DNA of 64,000 nt from an uncultured Desulfovibrio sp. (GTDB lineage Bacteria; Desulfobacterota; Desulfovibrionia; Desulfovibrionales; Desulfovibrionaceae), in NCBI GenBank assembly GCA_934546745.1, contig CAKTDV010000007.1, forward strand, positions 1-64,000, read 5' to 3'. A program made the translations under genes and the position numbers. Below are positions 49,822-59,791 of the stretch, piece by piece; position 1 is the stretch's first letter; each line of letters begins with the position of its first letter. Below the pieces are notes generated by a model. It was given only the letters and a program-made list of their open reading frames with translations. It searched no databases and was not told the origin of the DNA.

Positions 49822-50952
49822 TTATGCGGGCACGCCGTATCTGAAATAGGCGGCGCAGCTGCCTTCCGTGGAAACCATGCAGGGACCCACGGGGTTTTCT
49901 GGTGTGCAGGCTTTGCCGAAGAGCGGGCATTGCGGCGGGGCAAGGCGGCCCCGCAGGACATCGCCACAACGGCAGCCGGGCAGGGGGGGGATGTCTGGCA
50001 GGGTGATGTTCAGTCGCAGAGCCGCGTCCCTGTGGGCATAGGCTGGCCGCAACGCCAGACCGCTGTGGGGGATGCGGCCGATGCCGCGCCAGAGGGCGTC
50101 GGCGGGGATGAAGTAGTCTTCCAGCATGGCCCGCGCGCGCGGATTTCCGTTGCCGCTCACAGCGCGCGGATAGGCGTTGACAACGGCGGGAGCGGCGTCC
50201 CGCAGCTGTTCGGCCATGATGCAGAGGGCAAGCAGTATGTCGGCGGGCTCAAAGCCGCCCACGACGGCGGGAACGCCGTATTCCGCCGGCAGGAAGGCAT
50301 AGGGCTCAAGTCCCAGAATGGTGGACACATGCCCGGGAAGGAGAAAGGCGTCGATCCCGTAGGGGCTTCCCGTGTTTTCCTTGCGGGCGTCATCCAGGAG
50401 GGCGCGCAGGGCCGGAGGTACGAGCTTGTGCAGGGAGAAAACGCAGAAGTTGTCGAGTTTGCGCTGATCCGCCAGCATCAGGGTCGCGGCCACGGTAGGG
50501 GCTGTCGTCTCAAAGCCGATGGCGAGAAAAACAACGGTGGCGGAGGGGTTGCTGGCAGCCAGCGTCAACGCGTCCAGGGGAGAGTAGACGATCTCGATAC
50601 GCGCGCCCTGCGCCTTGGCGTGTTTGAGAGAGCGTCCCCCCGGGCCGGGTACACGCAGCAGATCGCCGAACGTGGCCACGATGACGCCGTCGCGCCCGGC
50701 CATATCGAGAAAGGCGGCGACTTCGGCATCATGGGTGACGCAGACGGGACAGCCAGGGCCGGAGAGATGGACGACGCTCGCGGGCAGGAGTGAGCGCAGG
50801 CCGCTGCGGAAGACGGCGACGGTGTGGGTGCCGCACACTTCCATGAAGCGCATGCGTCCACCGGGAATGCCGGACAGCGCCCGTTCCAGCCGCGCCAGCA
50901 GACGGCGGCAGAGAACGGGATCGACGAAGCCCGCAAAGGGATTTTGACTCAT
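49822..50952 (-). CDS. hypD: Hydrogenase maturation protein HypD
   Basis: A 376-residue protein. Conserved motifs: FMEVCGTHTVAVFRSGLRSL, LSGPGCPVCVTHDAEVAAFL, GFETTAPTVAATLMLADQ and the [4Fe-4S] region CRCGDVLRGRLAPPQCPLFG, KACTPENPVGPCMVSTEGSC. HypD works with HypC and HypE to build the Fe(CN)2CO unit of NiFe hydrogenases. ATG 50952 (MSQNPFAGF) is chosen; longer upstream sequence is not conserved in character. Confidence 0.95.
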   Translation of the reverse strand: MSQNPFAGFVDPVLCRRLLARLERALSGIPGGRMRFMEVCGTHTVAVFRSGLRSLLPASVVHLSGPGCPVCVTHDAEVAAFLDMAGRDGVIVATFGDLLRVPGPGGRSLKHAKAQGARIEIVYSPLDALTLAASNPSATVVFLAIGFETTAPTVAATLMLADQRKLDNFCVFSLHKLVPPALRALLDDARKENTGSPYGIDAFLLPGHVSTILGLEPYAFLPAEYGVPAVVGGFEPADILLALCIMAEQLRDAAPAVVNAYPRAVSGNGNPRARAMLEDYFIPADALWRGIGRIPHSGLALRPAYAHRDAALRLNITLPDIPPLPGCRCGDVLRGRLAPPQCPLFGKACTPENPVGPCMVSTEGSCAAYFRYGVPA

Positions 50953-51002
50953 CGGATACAGCCTCAGCGTTAGAGCGTCTGTGTTGAGGGGCGCGGGCGG
51001 CG

Positions 51003-52061
51003 CTACGGCATCAACGGCGCGGCGGTGAGCCCGGTCTCCACAGGCAGGCCGCACATAAGGTTGGCATTGGCCAGCGCCTGCCCCGATGCGCCCCGGCAGA
51101 GGTTGTCGATGGCCGAGACGATAATCAGACGTTGTGTGCGGGGATCGACGGCAAGACCGATGTCACAGAACATGGAACCGCGCACATGGCGTGTTTCCGG
51201 CAGCTTCCCCTTGGGCAGCACGCGTACCCAGCGGCTGTTGCCCCAGGTGGCCGTATAGGCCTCGTGGACGGTGTCCAGCGTCGTATCCGGCGAAAGCAGG
51301 CGCGTGTAGATGGTGGCGAGGATGCCGCGATTCATGGGCACAAGATGCGGATTGAAGGACAGGGTAACGTCCCTGCCCGCCACGAGGGAGACTTCCTGCT
51401 CAATTTCTGGCGTATGGCGGTGCTTGCCGAGTCCGTAGGCGCGAAATGTGTCGCTGACTTCACAGTAGAGCGAGGGAACGGCGGCTTTCCGGCCCGCGCC
51501 GGTCGTGCCGGATTTGGCGTCAATGACGATGCCGTCGGCCTCGATGAGGCCATGTTTGAGGGCGGGATACAGGCCGAGGAGGGAGGCCGAAGGGTAGCAG
51601 CCGGGATTGGCCACGAGAGAGGCGCGCGCCGTTTCGGCGGCGTAGAGCTCCGGCAGTCCGTAGACGGCGCGATGCAGGATGTGCCTGCGCGTGTGCGGCA
51701 CATACCACGCCTCATAGAGATCGGCATCGCGGAGGCGGAAGTCCGCGGAGAGGTCGACGACCTTTACGCCGCCCTCCAGCAGATCCGCGGCCATTTCCAT
51801 GGCTTTGCCGTGCGGGACGGCGAGAAAGACGACGTCGCAGTCCTGGGCGGCCGTGCGGGCGTTGAATTCGCTGATGACGACATCCGCGCCGGGGAGTTTT
51901 TCCAGAAAGGGATAAAATTCGCCGAGGCGGCGTCCCGCTTCCGCGCGGGAACAGGCCATGACGAGACGCATGCGGGGATGCGTTGCCAGCAGGCGCGCCA
52001 GCTCCATGCCTGTGTAACCGGTGACGCCGACAAGACCTGCGTTGATGGTGCGTTCTTCCAT
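51003..52061 (-). CDS. argC: N-acetyl-gamma-glutamyl-phosphate reductase
   Basis: A 352-residue enzyme of arginine synthesis. NADP-binding GLVGVTGYTGMELARLLATH, the active-site Cys in SLVANPGCYPSASLLGLYPA, and the family motifs AKSGTTGAGRKAAVPSLYCE and YGLGKHRHTPEIEQEVSLVA are all present, as is NPHLVPMNRGILATIY. It reduces N-acetylglutamyl phosphate to the semialdehyde. It heads a group with the DUF1844 and aminotransferase genes upstream. Confidence 0.95.
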   Translation of the reverse strand: MEERTINAGLVGVTGYTGMELARLLATHPRMRLVMACSRAEAGRRLGEFYPFLEKLPGADVVISEFNARTAAQDCDVVFLAVPHGKAMEMAADLLEGGVKVVDLSADFRLRDADLYEAWYVPHTRRHILHRAVYGLPELYAAETARASLVANPGCYPSASLLGLYPALKHGLIEADGIVIDAKSGTTGAGRKAAVPSLYCEVSDTFRAYGLGKHRHTPEIEQEVSLVAGRDVTLSFNPHLVPMNRGILATIYTRLLSPDTTLDTVHEAYTATWGNSRWVRVLPKGKLPETRHVRGSMFCDIGLAVDPRTQRLIIVSAIDNLCRGASGQALANANLMCGLPVETGLTAAPLMP

Positions 52062-52073
52062 GCGGCAGTTTCC

Positions 52074-52367
52074 TTATTGTTGCGTGCAGCCGTCGTTGTT
52101 GCCGCAGCGGATGACATATTTCATGCGCAGCTCGTAGAGAATGCTGTCGAGGAGCTGGCTTTCCTGCCGCTCAAGGTTGTTGAGCGTTTTTTGCCGCAGC
52201 ATTTCCAGAATATCGATACTGTGGCGCGCCATGCAGGGGTCGGCGGCGGTTGCGCCGGTTTCGGGGTTGGGCACTTCTCCCAGCTGTACCAGCGCGGACG
52301 AGGCCAGGGAGATGATGAACGTGGAGAAGGTGACTTCCGGCATGCCCGCGGGCGGTGTCTGGCTCAT
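52074..52367 (-). CDS. DUF1844 family protein
   Basis: A 97-residue protein: EVTFSTFIISLASSALVQLG, HSIDILEMLRQKTLNNLERQ and ESQLLDSILYELRMKYV. The 'F..F..SL...A...LG' and 'I..L..L..KT.GNL...E...L...L..LR' pattern is DUF1844. Function is unknown. It lies 12 bases from argC. Confidence 0.88.
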   Translation of the reverse strand: MSQTPPAGMPEVTFSTFIISLASSALVQLGEVPNPETGATAADPCMARHSIDILEMLRQKTLNNLERQESQLLDSILYELRMKYVIRCGNNDGCTQQ

Positions 52368-52390
52368 GGCATATTCTCCATAGGGAACGT

Positions 52391-53575
52391 TCAGGCGTGT
52401 GTCAGGGGAAGAGGCGCGCCGGGGACGGCGTCAAGGGCCGCATGGTAGGCGGCAAGCCCCTGTTCGAGATAGTCCCGGGAACCGCTGTGCCCGCCCACTT
52501 CCTGAAGGGAGGCGGCCAGCGCGTGCAGCCCCGCCAGCACATCGGCCCAGTCCACCCAGCCCATATGGCCGATGCGGACAAGCCTGCCCTTGAGATGATC
52601 CTGACCGCCCGCCATATACACGCCGTAACGTTCGGCGGCCACGCGCAGCACCTCGGCGCCGTCCACACCGGCGGGCAGACGGACGCTGGTGATGCCCCAG
52701 GCGAAATGGCGCGGGGCGAACAGTTCCAGCCCCAGCGCCGTCACGGCGGCGCGTGTGAGCATGGTAAGGGCCCACTGTTTACGGTAGACGGGTTCAAGCC
52801 CATTTTCAAGCAGGAGTTTCAGGCTTTCTTCCAGACCCGCGATGAGGTTGACGGGCGAGGTGAAAAGCGTTTGTCCTTTTTCCACATTGGCGCGTTCCTT
52901 GGGGAGATTGAAATAGAAGCAGCCGGAATCCAGTGTTTCCGCCTTGCGCCATGCGCGGGAGGAAAGAGCCAGCAGGGCCAGACCGGGCGGCAGCATGAGA
53001 CCTTTTTGCGATCCGGTAAGCAGGCAGTCCAGGCCCCAGGCATCCATGGGGCAGGGGGAGAGTCCGACGCCGGAAATACCGTCCACGACAAGCAGGACGT
53101 CGCGGGCACGGGTCTCTCTGGCGATGGCCTCCACAGGGTGGAGAACGCCGGTCGACGTTTCGGAGAGCTGCGCCAGAACCCCCCTGATGGCCGGATCGGC
53201 GTCCAGAGCCTGACGGACGGCCTCAGGCGTTACCGCCTGTCCCCACGGAATCTCAAGGGGGACGGCCACCAGACCGCGTTGCCTGGCAATGGAGCTCCAG
53301 CGCTGGCCGAATTTGCCGCCCTCGATGGCGAGGACCTTTTCTCCCGGCGTAAAGAGGCCGTGGACGGCGGCCGTCATGGCTCCGGTACCGGAACAGGAGA
53401 GGGGAAGCACAGGGCCCTCCGTGCCGAAGAGGACGTGAAGCCGCTCCTGCACGCGGAGCATGAGGGCTTTGAATTCGCTTTTGCGATGGTGAATCATGTC
53501 ATGGGCAAGCGCCAGACGGACGCGTTCCGGCAGCGGCGTCGGGCCGGGAGTAAGCAGACGGGTTTTATTGAGCAT
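52391..53575 (-). CDS. Class V aminotransferase (alanine-glyoxylate/serine type)
   Basis: A 394-residue PLP enzyme: LLTPGPTPLPERVRLALAHD, MIHHRKSEFKALMLRVQERL, VLPLSCSGTGAMTAAVHGLF and the PLP lysine in LDCLLTGSQKGLMLPPGLA. RIGHMGWVDWADVLAGLHAL closes the family fold. It transfers amino groups from serine or alanine to glyoxylate or pyruvate. Exact substrate is not determinable. Confidence 0.88.
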   Translation of the reverse strand: MLNKTRLLTPGPTPLPERVRLALAHDMIHHRKSEFKALMLRVQERLHVLFGTEGPVLPLSCSGTGAMTAAVHGLFTPGEKVLAIEGGKFGQRWSSIARQRGLVAVPLEIPWGQAVTPEAVRQALDADPAIRGVLAQLSETSTGVLHPVEAIARETRARDVLLVVDGISGVGLSPCPMDAWGLDCLLTGSQKGLMLPPGLALLALSSRAWRKAETLDSGCFYFNLPKERANVEKGQTLFTSPVNLIAGLEESLKLLLENGLEPVYRKQWALTMLTRAAVTALGLELFAPRHFAWGITSVRLPAGVDGAEVLRVAAERYGVYMAGGQDHLKGRLVRIGHMGWVDWADVLAGLHALAASLQEVGGHSGSRDYLEQGLAAYHAALDAVPGAPLPLTHA

Positions 53576-53691
53576 GAGGGGATGTCCTTGCGGATGAGAA
53601 AGCGGTTGCGCGTTGCGTATTCGGGGCCTGTGTTCCACGTATCCAGACAGCATATTTTCCCAGGCCGTACTCGTCAACAGAAAGCGCGGGA

Positions 53692-54882
53692 TCACTCCAT
53701 ATGGGTAATGAGGCACTTGAGGTAGGCTGTCTCCGGCATGGCGCAATGGACGGGATGATCCTCCGGTTGGCCTCCTGCATGGAGAATGCGGCCCTGCCGT
53801 CTGTTTCTGGCGGCGGCCCGCGCCACCAGAGCGCGCAGGGTGTCGGCGGGCAGGTGATGGGAACAGGAGCAGGAGACGAAGACGCCGCCGGGTTCCAGCA
53901 GGCGCACGGCAAGGGTATTGGCCTTGGCGTAGGCTGCCTTGCCCTGTTCCAGATCCTTGCGGCGTTTGATGAACGCGGGCGGATCAAGGCATATCAGGCC
54001 GAAGCGGCGGCCTTCGTCATGGAGCTGTTCCATGCGTGCAAAGGCGTCGCCGCGGAGGGTGTGGATGGCGTCCGCGTCGGCAAGGCGCGGCGCGTTGCGT
54101 GCGGCGTTGCGCGCGGCATAGTCCACGGCGGTCTGCGACGCGTCGATGAAGGTGACGGAGGCCGCTCCCGCGCGGGCCGCCGTACCGCCGAAACCGCCGG
54201 CATAGGAAAAAATGTCGAGGACGTGAGCGCCGTTGGCATACCGCGCCGCTTCGGCGCGGTTGCGGCGCTGATCATAGAACCAGCCGGTCTTCTGTCCGGT
54301 GCGGCAGGGCGCGAAAAAGCGGCAGCCGTTTTCGGGCACGTCCAGTTCCCGGGGCGCGTGCCCCTCCAGCTCATTCTCGCGCGCCAGGCCTTCCAGCCCG
54401 CGTGAAGGCAGATCGTTATCCCAGAGAATGGAGGAGGGCGAAAAGAGGGAATGCAGGGCCTCCCGGATCATGTCCTTGCGTACCTCCATGCCCGCCGTGC
54501 CGATCTGGACGGCAACATGCCCGTCAAAGCGATCGATGACGAGTCCGGGCAGCATGTCTCCCTCGCCGTGGCAGACGCGGTAATAGGGGCTGTCAAAGCG
54601 TCCCTCGCGCAGCGAAAGCGCCGTTGCCAGCCGTTGCCGCAGCAAGGCCCCGTCCAGCGGCAGGCCCGCCTCGCGGCTGTGGATGCGGGCGCAGATCAGC
54701 GAGTGCGGATTGACAAAGGCGCTGCCCAGCGCCTGTCCGCGCGCGTTGCGCACAAGAGCCTCCTCTCCCGGCGTGAAATCGCCCAGCGGGCTTTTCTCAA
54801 CGTCCACCTCGTTGGCAAATATCCAGAGATGCCCGGCGATCAGGCGGCGATCCTCTCCCTTGCGGAGCCAGAGTTCCTTCAT
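53692..54882 (-). CDS. RlmI-like rRNA (cytosine-C5) methyltransferase
   Basis: A 396-residue protein with an N-terminal PUA domain (LWLRKGEDRRLIAGHLWIFA) and a Rossmann methyltransferase domain. GQKTGWFYDQRRNRAEAARY, HVLDIFSYAGGFGGTAARAG and ICLDPPAFIKRRKDLEQGKA (D-P-P-A-F), with VFVSCSCSHHLPADTLRAL, match the RlmI family acting on 23S rRNA. Its leader is a repeated element shared with the HIT gene. Confidence 0.88.
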   Translation of the reverse strand: MKELWLRKGEDRRLIAGHLWIFANEVDVEKSPLGDFTPGEEALVRNARGQALGSAFVNPHSLICARIHSREAGLPLDGALLRQRLATALSLREGRFDSPYYRVCHGEGDMLPGLVIDRFDGHVAVQIGTAGMEVRKDMIREALHSLFSPSSILWDNDLPSRGLEGLARENELEGHAPRELDVPENGCRFFAPCRTGQKTGWFYDQRRNRAEAARYANGAHVLDIFSYAGGFGGTAARAGAASVTFIDASQTAVDYAARNAARNAPRLADADAIHTLRGDAFARMEQLHDEGRRFGLICLDPPAFIKRRKDLEQGKAAYAKANTLAVRLLEPGGVFVSCSCSHHLPADTLRALVARAAARNRRQGRILHAGGQPEDHPVHCAMPETAYLKCLITHME

Positions 54883-54883
54883 G

Positions 54884-54961
54884 AAAACTTCCTTTCTTGT
54901 CTGAAACCTCCCCTTCAGGGGAAGGCTCTCCTGACACGGCGGCAACACCGGTGAAAACCTT
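54884..54961 (-). repeat. Repeated leader element, copy A
   Basis: Immediately upstream of the methyltransferase ATG. The minus-strand order is a CACCGGTGTTGCCGCCGTG block, the palindrome around 54907-54925 (CCTCCCC-TTCA-GGGGAAGG on plus), then TTCAGACA and AAAGGAAGTTTT next to the ATG. Copy B at 60798-60879 aligns over its whole length. Confidence 0.7.
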
Positions 54962-54993
54962 GCCGCTGCGGAAAAATGCGGGGTAAACGCGCG

Positions 54994-56454
54994 CTATTGC
55001 GGCAGCAGACGGAGAAGCTGCTCTTTGACGTTTTCCTTGCCGGGGGTGGCGGAGGCCTCGATTTTGCGTCCAAGATCGCGGACATCCAGCATGTCGAGCG
55101 CCGTCAGCGCCATACCGTCCCGCAGGCGGAGCTCCAGTGTGCCGGGGGTAAGCAGGGTCGTGCGCAGGGCCTCGACCAGCGGCCTGTTGGCCCCTCCGGG
55201 AAGGAGCGCGGGAAGCTGTTCCGCCAGCATGTCCAGGCGGGAGAGTTCGTCCCTGTGGCGGAGAGACAGCGCCAGCAGGCGGGCCAGGCCGCCCCTGTCC
55301 TCATAGCGCAGGGATGCCCTGTGAAGCTGTGCGCCGAGGAGCGTCAGCATGGATCCGGAGATACGGCGGAGATCGAGCGTATGTTCCAGGACGGCGTCCA
55401 TGCGCCCCATGTCCGTCACGTCAAGCGTCACGTCTTCCCGGCGCGATTCGCCCTTCCCCAGGTGTTCCCAGTCAAGATCGACGAGCAGCTGATCAAGGCC
55501 GGGAACGGCGGGCAGGCCGTTGAGGCGCGGCAGGGATGCCGGCAGGCACAGTCGCTCCAGGCGCAGGACGGTATGCAGGGGGGCGTTGCCGTGCCAGAGA
55601 ACGCGGACACGCCGGCTTTCGACAGTCTCGCCGGGAGTGGTGATGATGCTGGCGTTTTCCAGGGTCATGGAACGGAAGAGGGGCGCCGCGCCGTCAAGTG
55701 TGCGCCACAGGGCCTCAGCGGAGTGCGCGGAGAAAAGCGGCCGATCCGCGAACGCCGGAGGAACGGCGATATCCGTCAGACGCAACAGCGAACCGCTGAG
55801 GCGTTCTTCCGTACTGGCGAAGCTGAAGCGTTCGATCTCGAAAAGCGCGGCGGAGGCGTTCAGGACGCTGTCACGCAGACGGAAGCGTTCAAGGGTTCCC
55901 GTAAAGGAGGGGCTTGCCTGCCGCAGGCGCATCGGGCCGCCGTCAATGCGGGCGCTTCCCGCCTTTCCAGAGAAATCCTGTGCGGAGAGCGGGCGTCCGT
56001 CGAGGAGATCCCGGAAGAGGGCTGCCTCCAGATACGCGCCGGAAACGGCAAGAGAGGCCAGCGAGACCTCGACAGGGGGCTTGCCGCGCGCATCCATGCG
56101 GGCCGTGATGTCCCGCAGTTCCGCATCGCCCACGATGGTTGTGCCGGAGGAGGGGAGCATGGCGGCGCGAAGAAAGGGAACGGCGGCCAGCGCTGCGGCG
56201 GGGCGGGGCCGCAGGATCATGTCCCGGCAGAGAATCTCCCCTTCGGGATTGCGGAGCCGCAGGTTGGCAATGCGGACGGAGCGCCGGAGCAGGGAAACGC
56301 GAACGTCGTCACAATGCGCCTCCCCATAGCCGGGCAGCGTCTCCACGCGGGCACGGATGGCCTCTTCGGCCATGTTGGCGAGCAGAAAGCCGCCGCCCGC
56401 GCAGGCAAGCGCCAGTACGCCCGCGACAAGGCCCGCGACAGTCGTTTTTTTCAT
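54994..56454 (-). CDS. AsmA-like envelope protein, hypothetical
   Basis: A 486-residue protein with an N-terminal signal anchor (TVAGLVAGVLALACAGGGFL). It begins as AsmA/DUF748-type proteins do: RVETLPGYGEAHCDDVRVSL, LRRSVRIANLRLRNPEGEIL. Long beta-rich repeats follow (LRDSVLNASAALFEIERFSF, LENASIITTPGETVESRRVR). These proteins bridge the periplasm. Its ATG overlaps the stop of the DUF1992 gene. Confidence 0.6.
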   Translation of the reverse strand: MKKTTVAGLVAGVLALACAGGGFLLANMAEEAIRARVETLPGYGEAHCDDVRVSLLRRSVRIANLRLRNPEGEILCRDMILRPRPAAALAAVPFLRAAMLPSSGTTIVGDAELRDITARMDARGKPPVEVSLASLAVSGAYLEAALFRDLLDGRPLSAQDFSGKAGSARIDGGPMRLRQASPSFTGTLERFRLRDSVLNASAALFEIERFSFASTEERLSGSLLRLTDIAVPPAFADRPLFSAHSAEALWRTLDGAAPLFRSMTLENASIITTPGETVESRRVRVLWHGNAPLHTVLRLERLCLPASLPRLNGLPAVPGLDQLLVDLDWEHLGKGESRREDVTLDVTDMGRMDAVLEHTLDLRRISGSMLTLLGAQLHRASLRYEDRGGLARLLALSLRHRDELSRLDMLAEQLPALLPGGANRPLVEALRTTLLTPGTLELRLRDGMALTALDMLDVRDLGRKIEASATPGKENVKEQLLRLLPQ

Positions 56455-56882
56455 GACGTTCCTCCTGAGCCCCGGTGTGCCGGGTTCTCTTCGCGCATGG
56501 CCTGCAACTTTTCCAGAAGGCGGTCATAGTAGGGATCGTCTTCTCCCAGATGCAGGGATCGCTGGTAACGCATTCTGGCACGCTCAACCAGAAATCGCAG
56601 ACGCTGCATGTGGCGGACCCGTTCGCGCTCATCGTGGCAGTGTTCCAGCAGATCCAGGGTCGTGTTGATTTCCTTGCGATCGGCCAGTTCCGGTGGCAGA
56701 TAGCCGGCATTTTTCAGAAGCCTGTACGCCATGCGCAGCTCTTCGGGGACGGCGCTGTCGTCTTCCAGCCGGAGGGGTTTTCCCGTTCCGGGCAGATTGT
56801 CGAAATCGCCGCGTTCCTGCGCTTCGGCAATGCGGCGTTCGGCGATGCTCTGAATGACGGACCAGGGGTGGGTCTCACTCAT
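56451..56882 (-). CDS. DUF1992 (DnaJC28-like conserved domain) protein
   Basis: A 143-residue protein: SVIQSIAERRIAEAQERGDF, DNLPGTGKPLRLEDDSAVPE and ELRMAYRLLKNAGYLPPELA. This is the DUF1992/YhdN motif (I...AERRI.EA...G.F.NLPG.GKPL). It overlaps the end of mutS by eight bases. Function unknown. Confidence 0.88.
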   Translation of the reverse strand: MSETHPWSVIQSIAERRIAEAQERGDFDNLPGTGKPLRLEDDSAVPEELRMAYRLLKNAGYLPPELADRKEINTTLDLLEHCHDERERVRHMQRLRFLVERARMRYQRSLHLGEDDPYYDRLLEKLQAMREENPAHRGSGGTS

Positions 56883-59673
56883 GGGAGCGTTCCTCGCCGT
56901 TGCCGTTGTCGTCAATACCTTCCAGCGCTGGCGGCGCGGTGGGATCAGCGGGGTCTTCGATCCAGAGTTTGCGCCATTGGCTGATGAGGCGCAGCGCTTC
57001 CAGGGGCGTGAGGCTGTCGGGATCAACGTCGCGCAACAGACGCAGCAGCGGATGGTCTCCCTGCGGCGGCAGGGCGGAAATATGGGGGATGGCTTTTTTC
57101 CGGGAGGGGGGATCGGGCGGCGTATCCGGCAGGGAGAGCCCGGGGAGGGAGATGGCCGTTGTTCTGGACCCGGCCGGGCGCTTCTCGCCTCCGCCCTGTT
57201 CCAGTTCGGCCAGAATGGCGCGGGCCCGTTGCACGACAGGCGCGGGAACGCCCGCCAGCCGGGCGACTTCCACGCCGTAGCTGCGATCCGCCGGGCCGGG
57301 CACCAGTTTGTGCAGGAAGATAATATCGTTGTTGTGTTCCCGTATGGCGATATTCATGGTAAAGACGCCCGGAACCTGCCCTTCAAGTGCCGTCAGTTCG
57401 TGATAATGCGTGGCGAAAAGTGTGCGCAGATCGCCATGAAAACGCGCGGTCAGATCCTCGACGACGGCCCAGGCCAGGGCCACTCCGTCGTAGGTGCTGG
57501 TACCCCGGCCGATTTCATCCAGAATGATCAGGCTGCGGCGGGTGGCCTGCCGGAGGATGCGCGCGGTTTCCATCATCTCAACCATGAAGGTGCTCCGCCC
57601 CTGCGCCAGATTGTCGGAAGCGCCCACGCGGCTGAATATTCTGTCGGTCAGGCCGATGGTGGCCGAGGAGGCCGGCACCATGGCGCCCATGTGCGCCAGA
57701 AGGCAGATGATGGCCGTCTGGCGCAGCACGGTGGATTTCCCGGCCATATTGGGCCCGGTGAGCAGGCAGAGGCGGCGTTTCCCATCCAGTGTGACGCTGT
57801 TGGGCACAAAGGAGGCCGTGCCGATCATGGCTTCGACGACGGGATGGCGTCCATCACGTATGTCCAGATGGGCGCTGGCATCCAGAACCGGCCTGCTCCA
57901 GCCGTTGCGGCGGCCTGTGTGGGCGAGGCTCTGCCAGTAGTCCAGATGCGCCAGCATGTCCGCCATATGGACGAGGCGCTCGCGCTGGGCGGCCATATGG
58001 GCGCGCAGATCCTGGAAGAGGGAATATTCCAGCGCCTTGCGGCGATCCTCGGCGGAGAGGATGTCCTCTTCCAGGGCTTTCAGTTCGGGCGTGGTGAAGC
58101 GCTCGGCATTGGCCAGCGACTGCCGCCGGATAAAGTTGTCCGGTATGGGGCCGGAGTGGGCGGCGCGACTGACTTCGTAATAATACCCGAAGACGCGGTT
58201 ATAGCCCATTTTGAGCTTGGCGATGCCCGTGGCCCGCTGTTCCTTCTCAAGGAGTTCCTGGAGTTTCTGTTCGCCGTGATCGATGAGATCGAGAATGGCA
58301 TCAAGTTCGCCGTTGTAGCCAGGCCGGAAGAGGCCGCCGTCGGTGACGGCGGTTGGCGGCGCGTCGGCAATGGCGCGGGCGAGCAGATCGGCACAGTCCT
58401 CGAGGCTGTCCCAGCGCCGGACCATTTCGGAGATCGCCTGAGGCAGCCCATCGCCGTTTTGCTGTGCCGCCGTGGCATAGGTCCCATCCGCGGGCGAGAT
58501 CAGGCATTCGAGAAGGCGGGGCAGGGCGGCGAGGCTGTTCCCCAGGGCGAGGAAATCGCGGGGCAGGGCGCGGTTGAGGGTGATGCGCGTGGACAGACGC
58601 TCAATATCGTAGACAGGGCGCAGGGCTTCCCGCAGGGCTTCGCGGCGTGTGTCGCCGTCGTGCAGGAAGGCGACGGCGTCCTGTATGCGCGAGATGACGG
58701 CCGCATCGCGCCAGGGGTGGCGCAGCATGTCTTCCAGCAGGCGGCCGCCCATGGGCGTCACGGTGGCGTCAAGGGCGTGGCGGAGGGTCCCCTTGCCTTT
58801 GCGTCCGTCAAGACGGCGAAAAATTTCGAGATTGCGTTCCGTCATCTCGTCAAGGATCAGGCGTTTCCCCAGATTGAGCGGGCGGAAGGGCTGGAGCTGG
58901 CTGGGGCGGCATTTCTGCGTTTGTTCGAGGTAGGCGAGGATGCCGCCGCAGGCTCGCAGGAGCGCGGGTTTGCCTCCAAGGCCCAGCGCCTCCGGTTCCT
59001 GAACGCCCTGCGCCGTAAGGACGCGCTCCGTGGCGGCGCGGGGATCGAAATGCTGATCCGGCAGGCGGGCAACGCGCGCGCCTTCCAGCAGGCCCGGGGG
59101 AGGCGCGCTCTGGCGTTCGGCAAGGACCAGTTCGCGCGGCGCAATCTTCTGTACCCATTGCCAGATGTCCACAGGCTTGCGGAACTCCACGCCGGACCAC
59201 TGGCCTGTGGAGATATCCGCCCAGACGAACGCGCCCATGCCTTCGTTTTTACCACCGCCCTCCTCAAAAAAGACGGCCCCGAGGTAGGTATGGCTTCCGG
59301 CGGAGAGGTTGGCGTCATCCAGAACGGTGCCGGGGGTGACGACGCGCGTGACGGCGCGCTGGACAAGCCCTTTGGCGGCGCGCGGATCCTCGGTCTGCTC
59401 GCAGACGGCGATGGAGTAGCCCTTGTCCACCAGCTGCGCTATGTAGGTCTGCGCGGCATGCCACGGTACGCCGCACATGGGCACGGGATTCGCCGCGTCG
59501 CGGCTGCGGCTGGTAAGCGCGATCTGCAGTTCTCTGGCGGCTGTGACGGCGTCGTCGAAGAAGAGCTCGTAAAAATCGCCCATACGATAAAAGAGCAGCG
59601 CATCAGGATATTCTTCCTTGATGCGCATGTACTGCTCGAACATGGGCGTCATTTTGACAGGGGCTTCCGGCAT
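56875..59673 (-). CDS. mutS: DNA mismatch repair protein MutS
   Basis: A 932-residue protein. The mismatch-binding Phe-x-Glu is in ALLFYRMGDFYELFFDDAVT. The ATPase has Walker A LLTGPNMAGKSTVLRQTAII, the conserved GRSTFMVEMMETARILRQAT, Walker B RSLIILDEIGRGTSTYDGVA and TLFATHYHELTALEGQVPGV. It recognises mispairs and recruits MutL. The C-terminal linker (800-900) is longer than in E. coli MutS (853 residues), enriched in Pro/Asp. Confidence 0.95.
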   Translation of the reverse strand: MPEAPVKMTPMFEQYMRIKEEYPDALLFYRMGDFYELFFDDAVTAARELQIALTSRSRDAANPVPMCGVPWHAAQTYIAQLVDKGYSIAVCEQTEDPRAAKGLVQRAVTRVVTPGTVLDDANLSAGSHTYLGAVFFEEGGGKNEGMGAFVWADISTGQWSGVEFRKPVDIWQWVQKIAPRELVLAERQSAPPPGLLEGARVARLPDQHFDPRAATERVLTAQGVQEPEALGLGGKPALLRACGGILAYLEQTQKCRPSQLQPFRPLNLGKRLILDEMTERNLEIFRRLDGRKGKGTLRHALDATVTPMGGRLLEDMLRHPWRDAAVISRIQDAVAFLHDGDTRREALREALRPVYDIERLSTRITLNRALPRDFLALGNSLAALPRLLECLISPADGTYATAAQQNGDGLPQAISEMVRRWDSLEDCADLLARAIADAPPTAVTDGGLFRPGYNGELDAILDLIDHGEQKLQELLEKEQRATGIAKLKMGYNRVFGYYYEVSRAAHSGPIPDNFIRRQSLANAERFTTPELKALEEDILSAEDRRKALEYSLFQDLRAHMAAQRERLVHMADMLAHLDYWQSLAHTGRRNGWSRPVLDASAHLDIRDGRHPVVEAMIGTASFVPNSVTLDGKRRLCLLTGPNMAGKSTVLRQTAIICLLAHMGAMVPASSATIGLTDRIFSRVGASDNLAQGRSTFMVEMMETARILRQATRRSLIILDEIGRGTSTYDGVALAWAVVEDLTARFHGDLRTLFATHYHELTALEGQVPGVFTMNIAIREHNNDIIFLHKLVPGPADRSYGVEVARLAGVPAPVVQRARAILAELEQGGGEKRPAGSRTTAISLPGLSLPDTPPDPPSRKKAIPHISALPPQGDHPLLRLLRDVDPDSLTPLEALRLISQWRKLWIEDPADPTAPPALEGIDDNGNGEERSHE

Positions 59674-59791
59674 AGGCGTGGGCGACAGAGGCGTGGTTGG
59701 GTGGTGGGATGGAGGAGAGGGAGAGCGGCGTCTTTGCGGGGCTGGTTTGCCGGCAAAAACGCCGCCTGAAGACAGCTGCGGAGGGAGAGGA

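Noticed and set aside
56854..59769. A 971-codon plus-strand frame opposite mutS
   Set aside because: It mirrors the reading frame of mutS, whose motifs are all on the minus strand.
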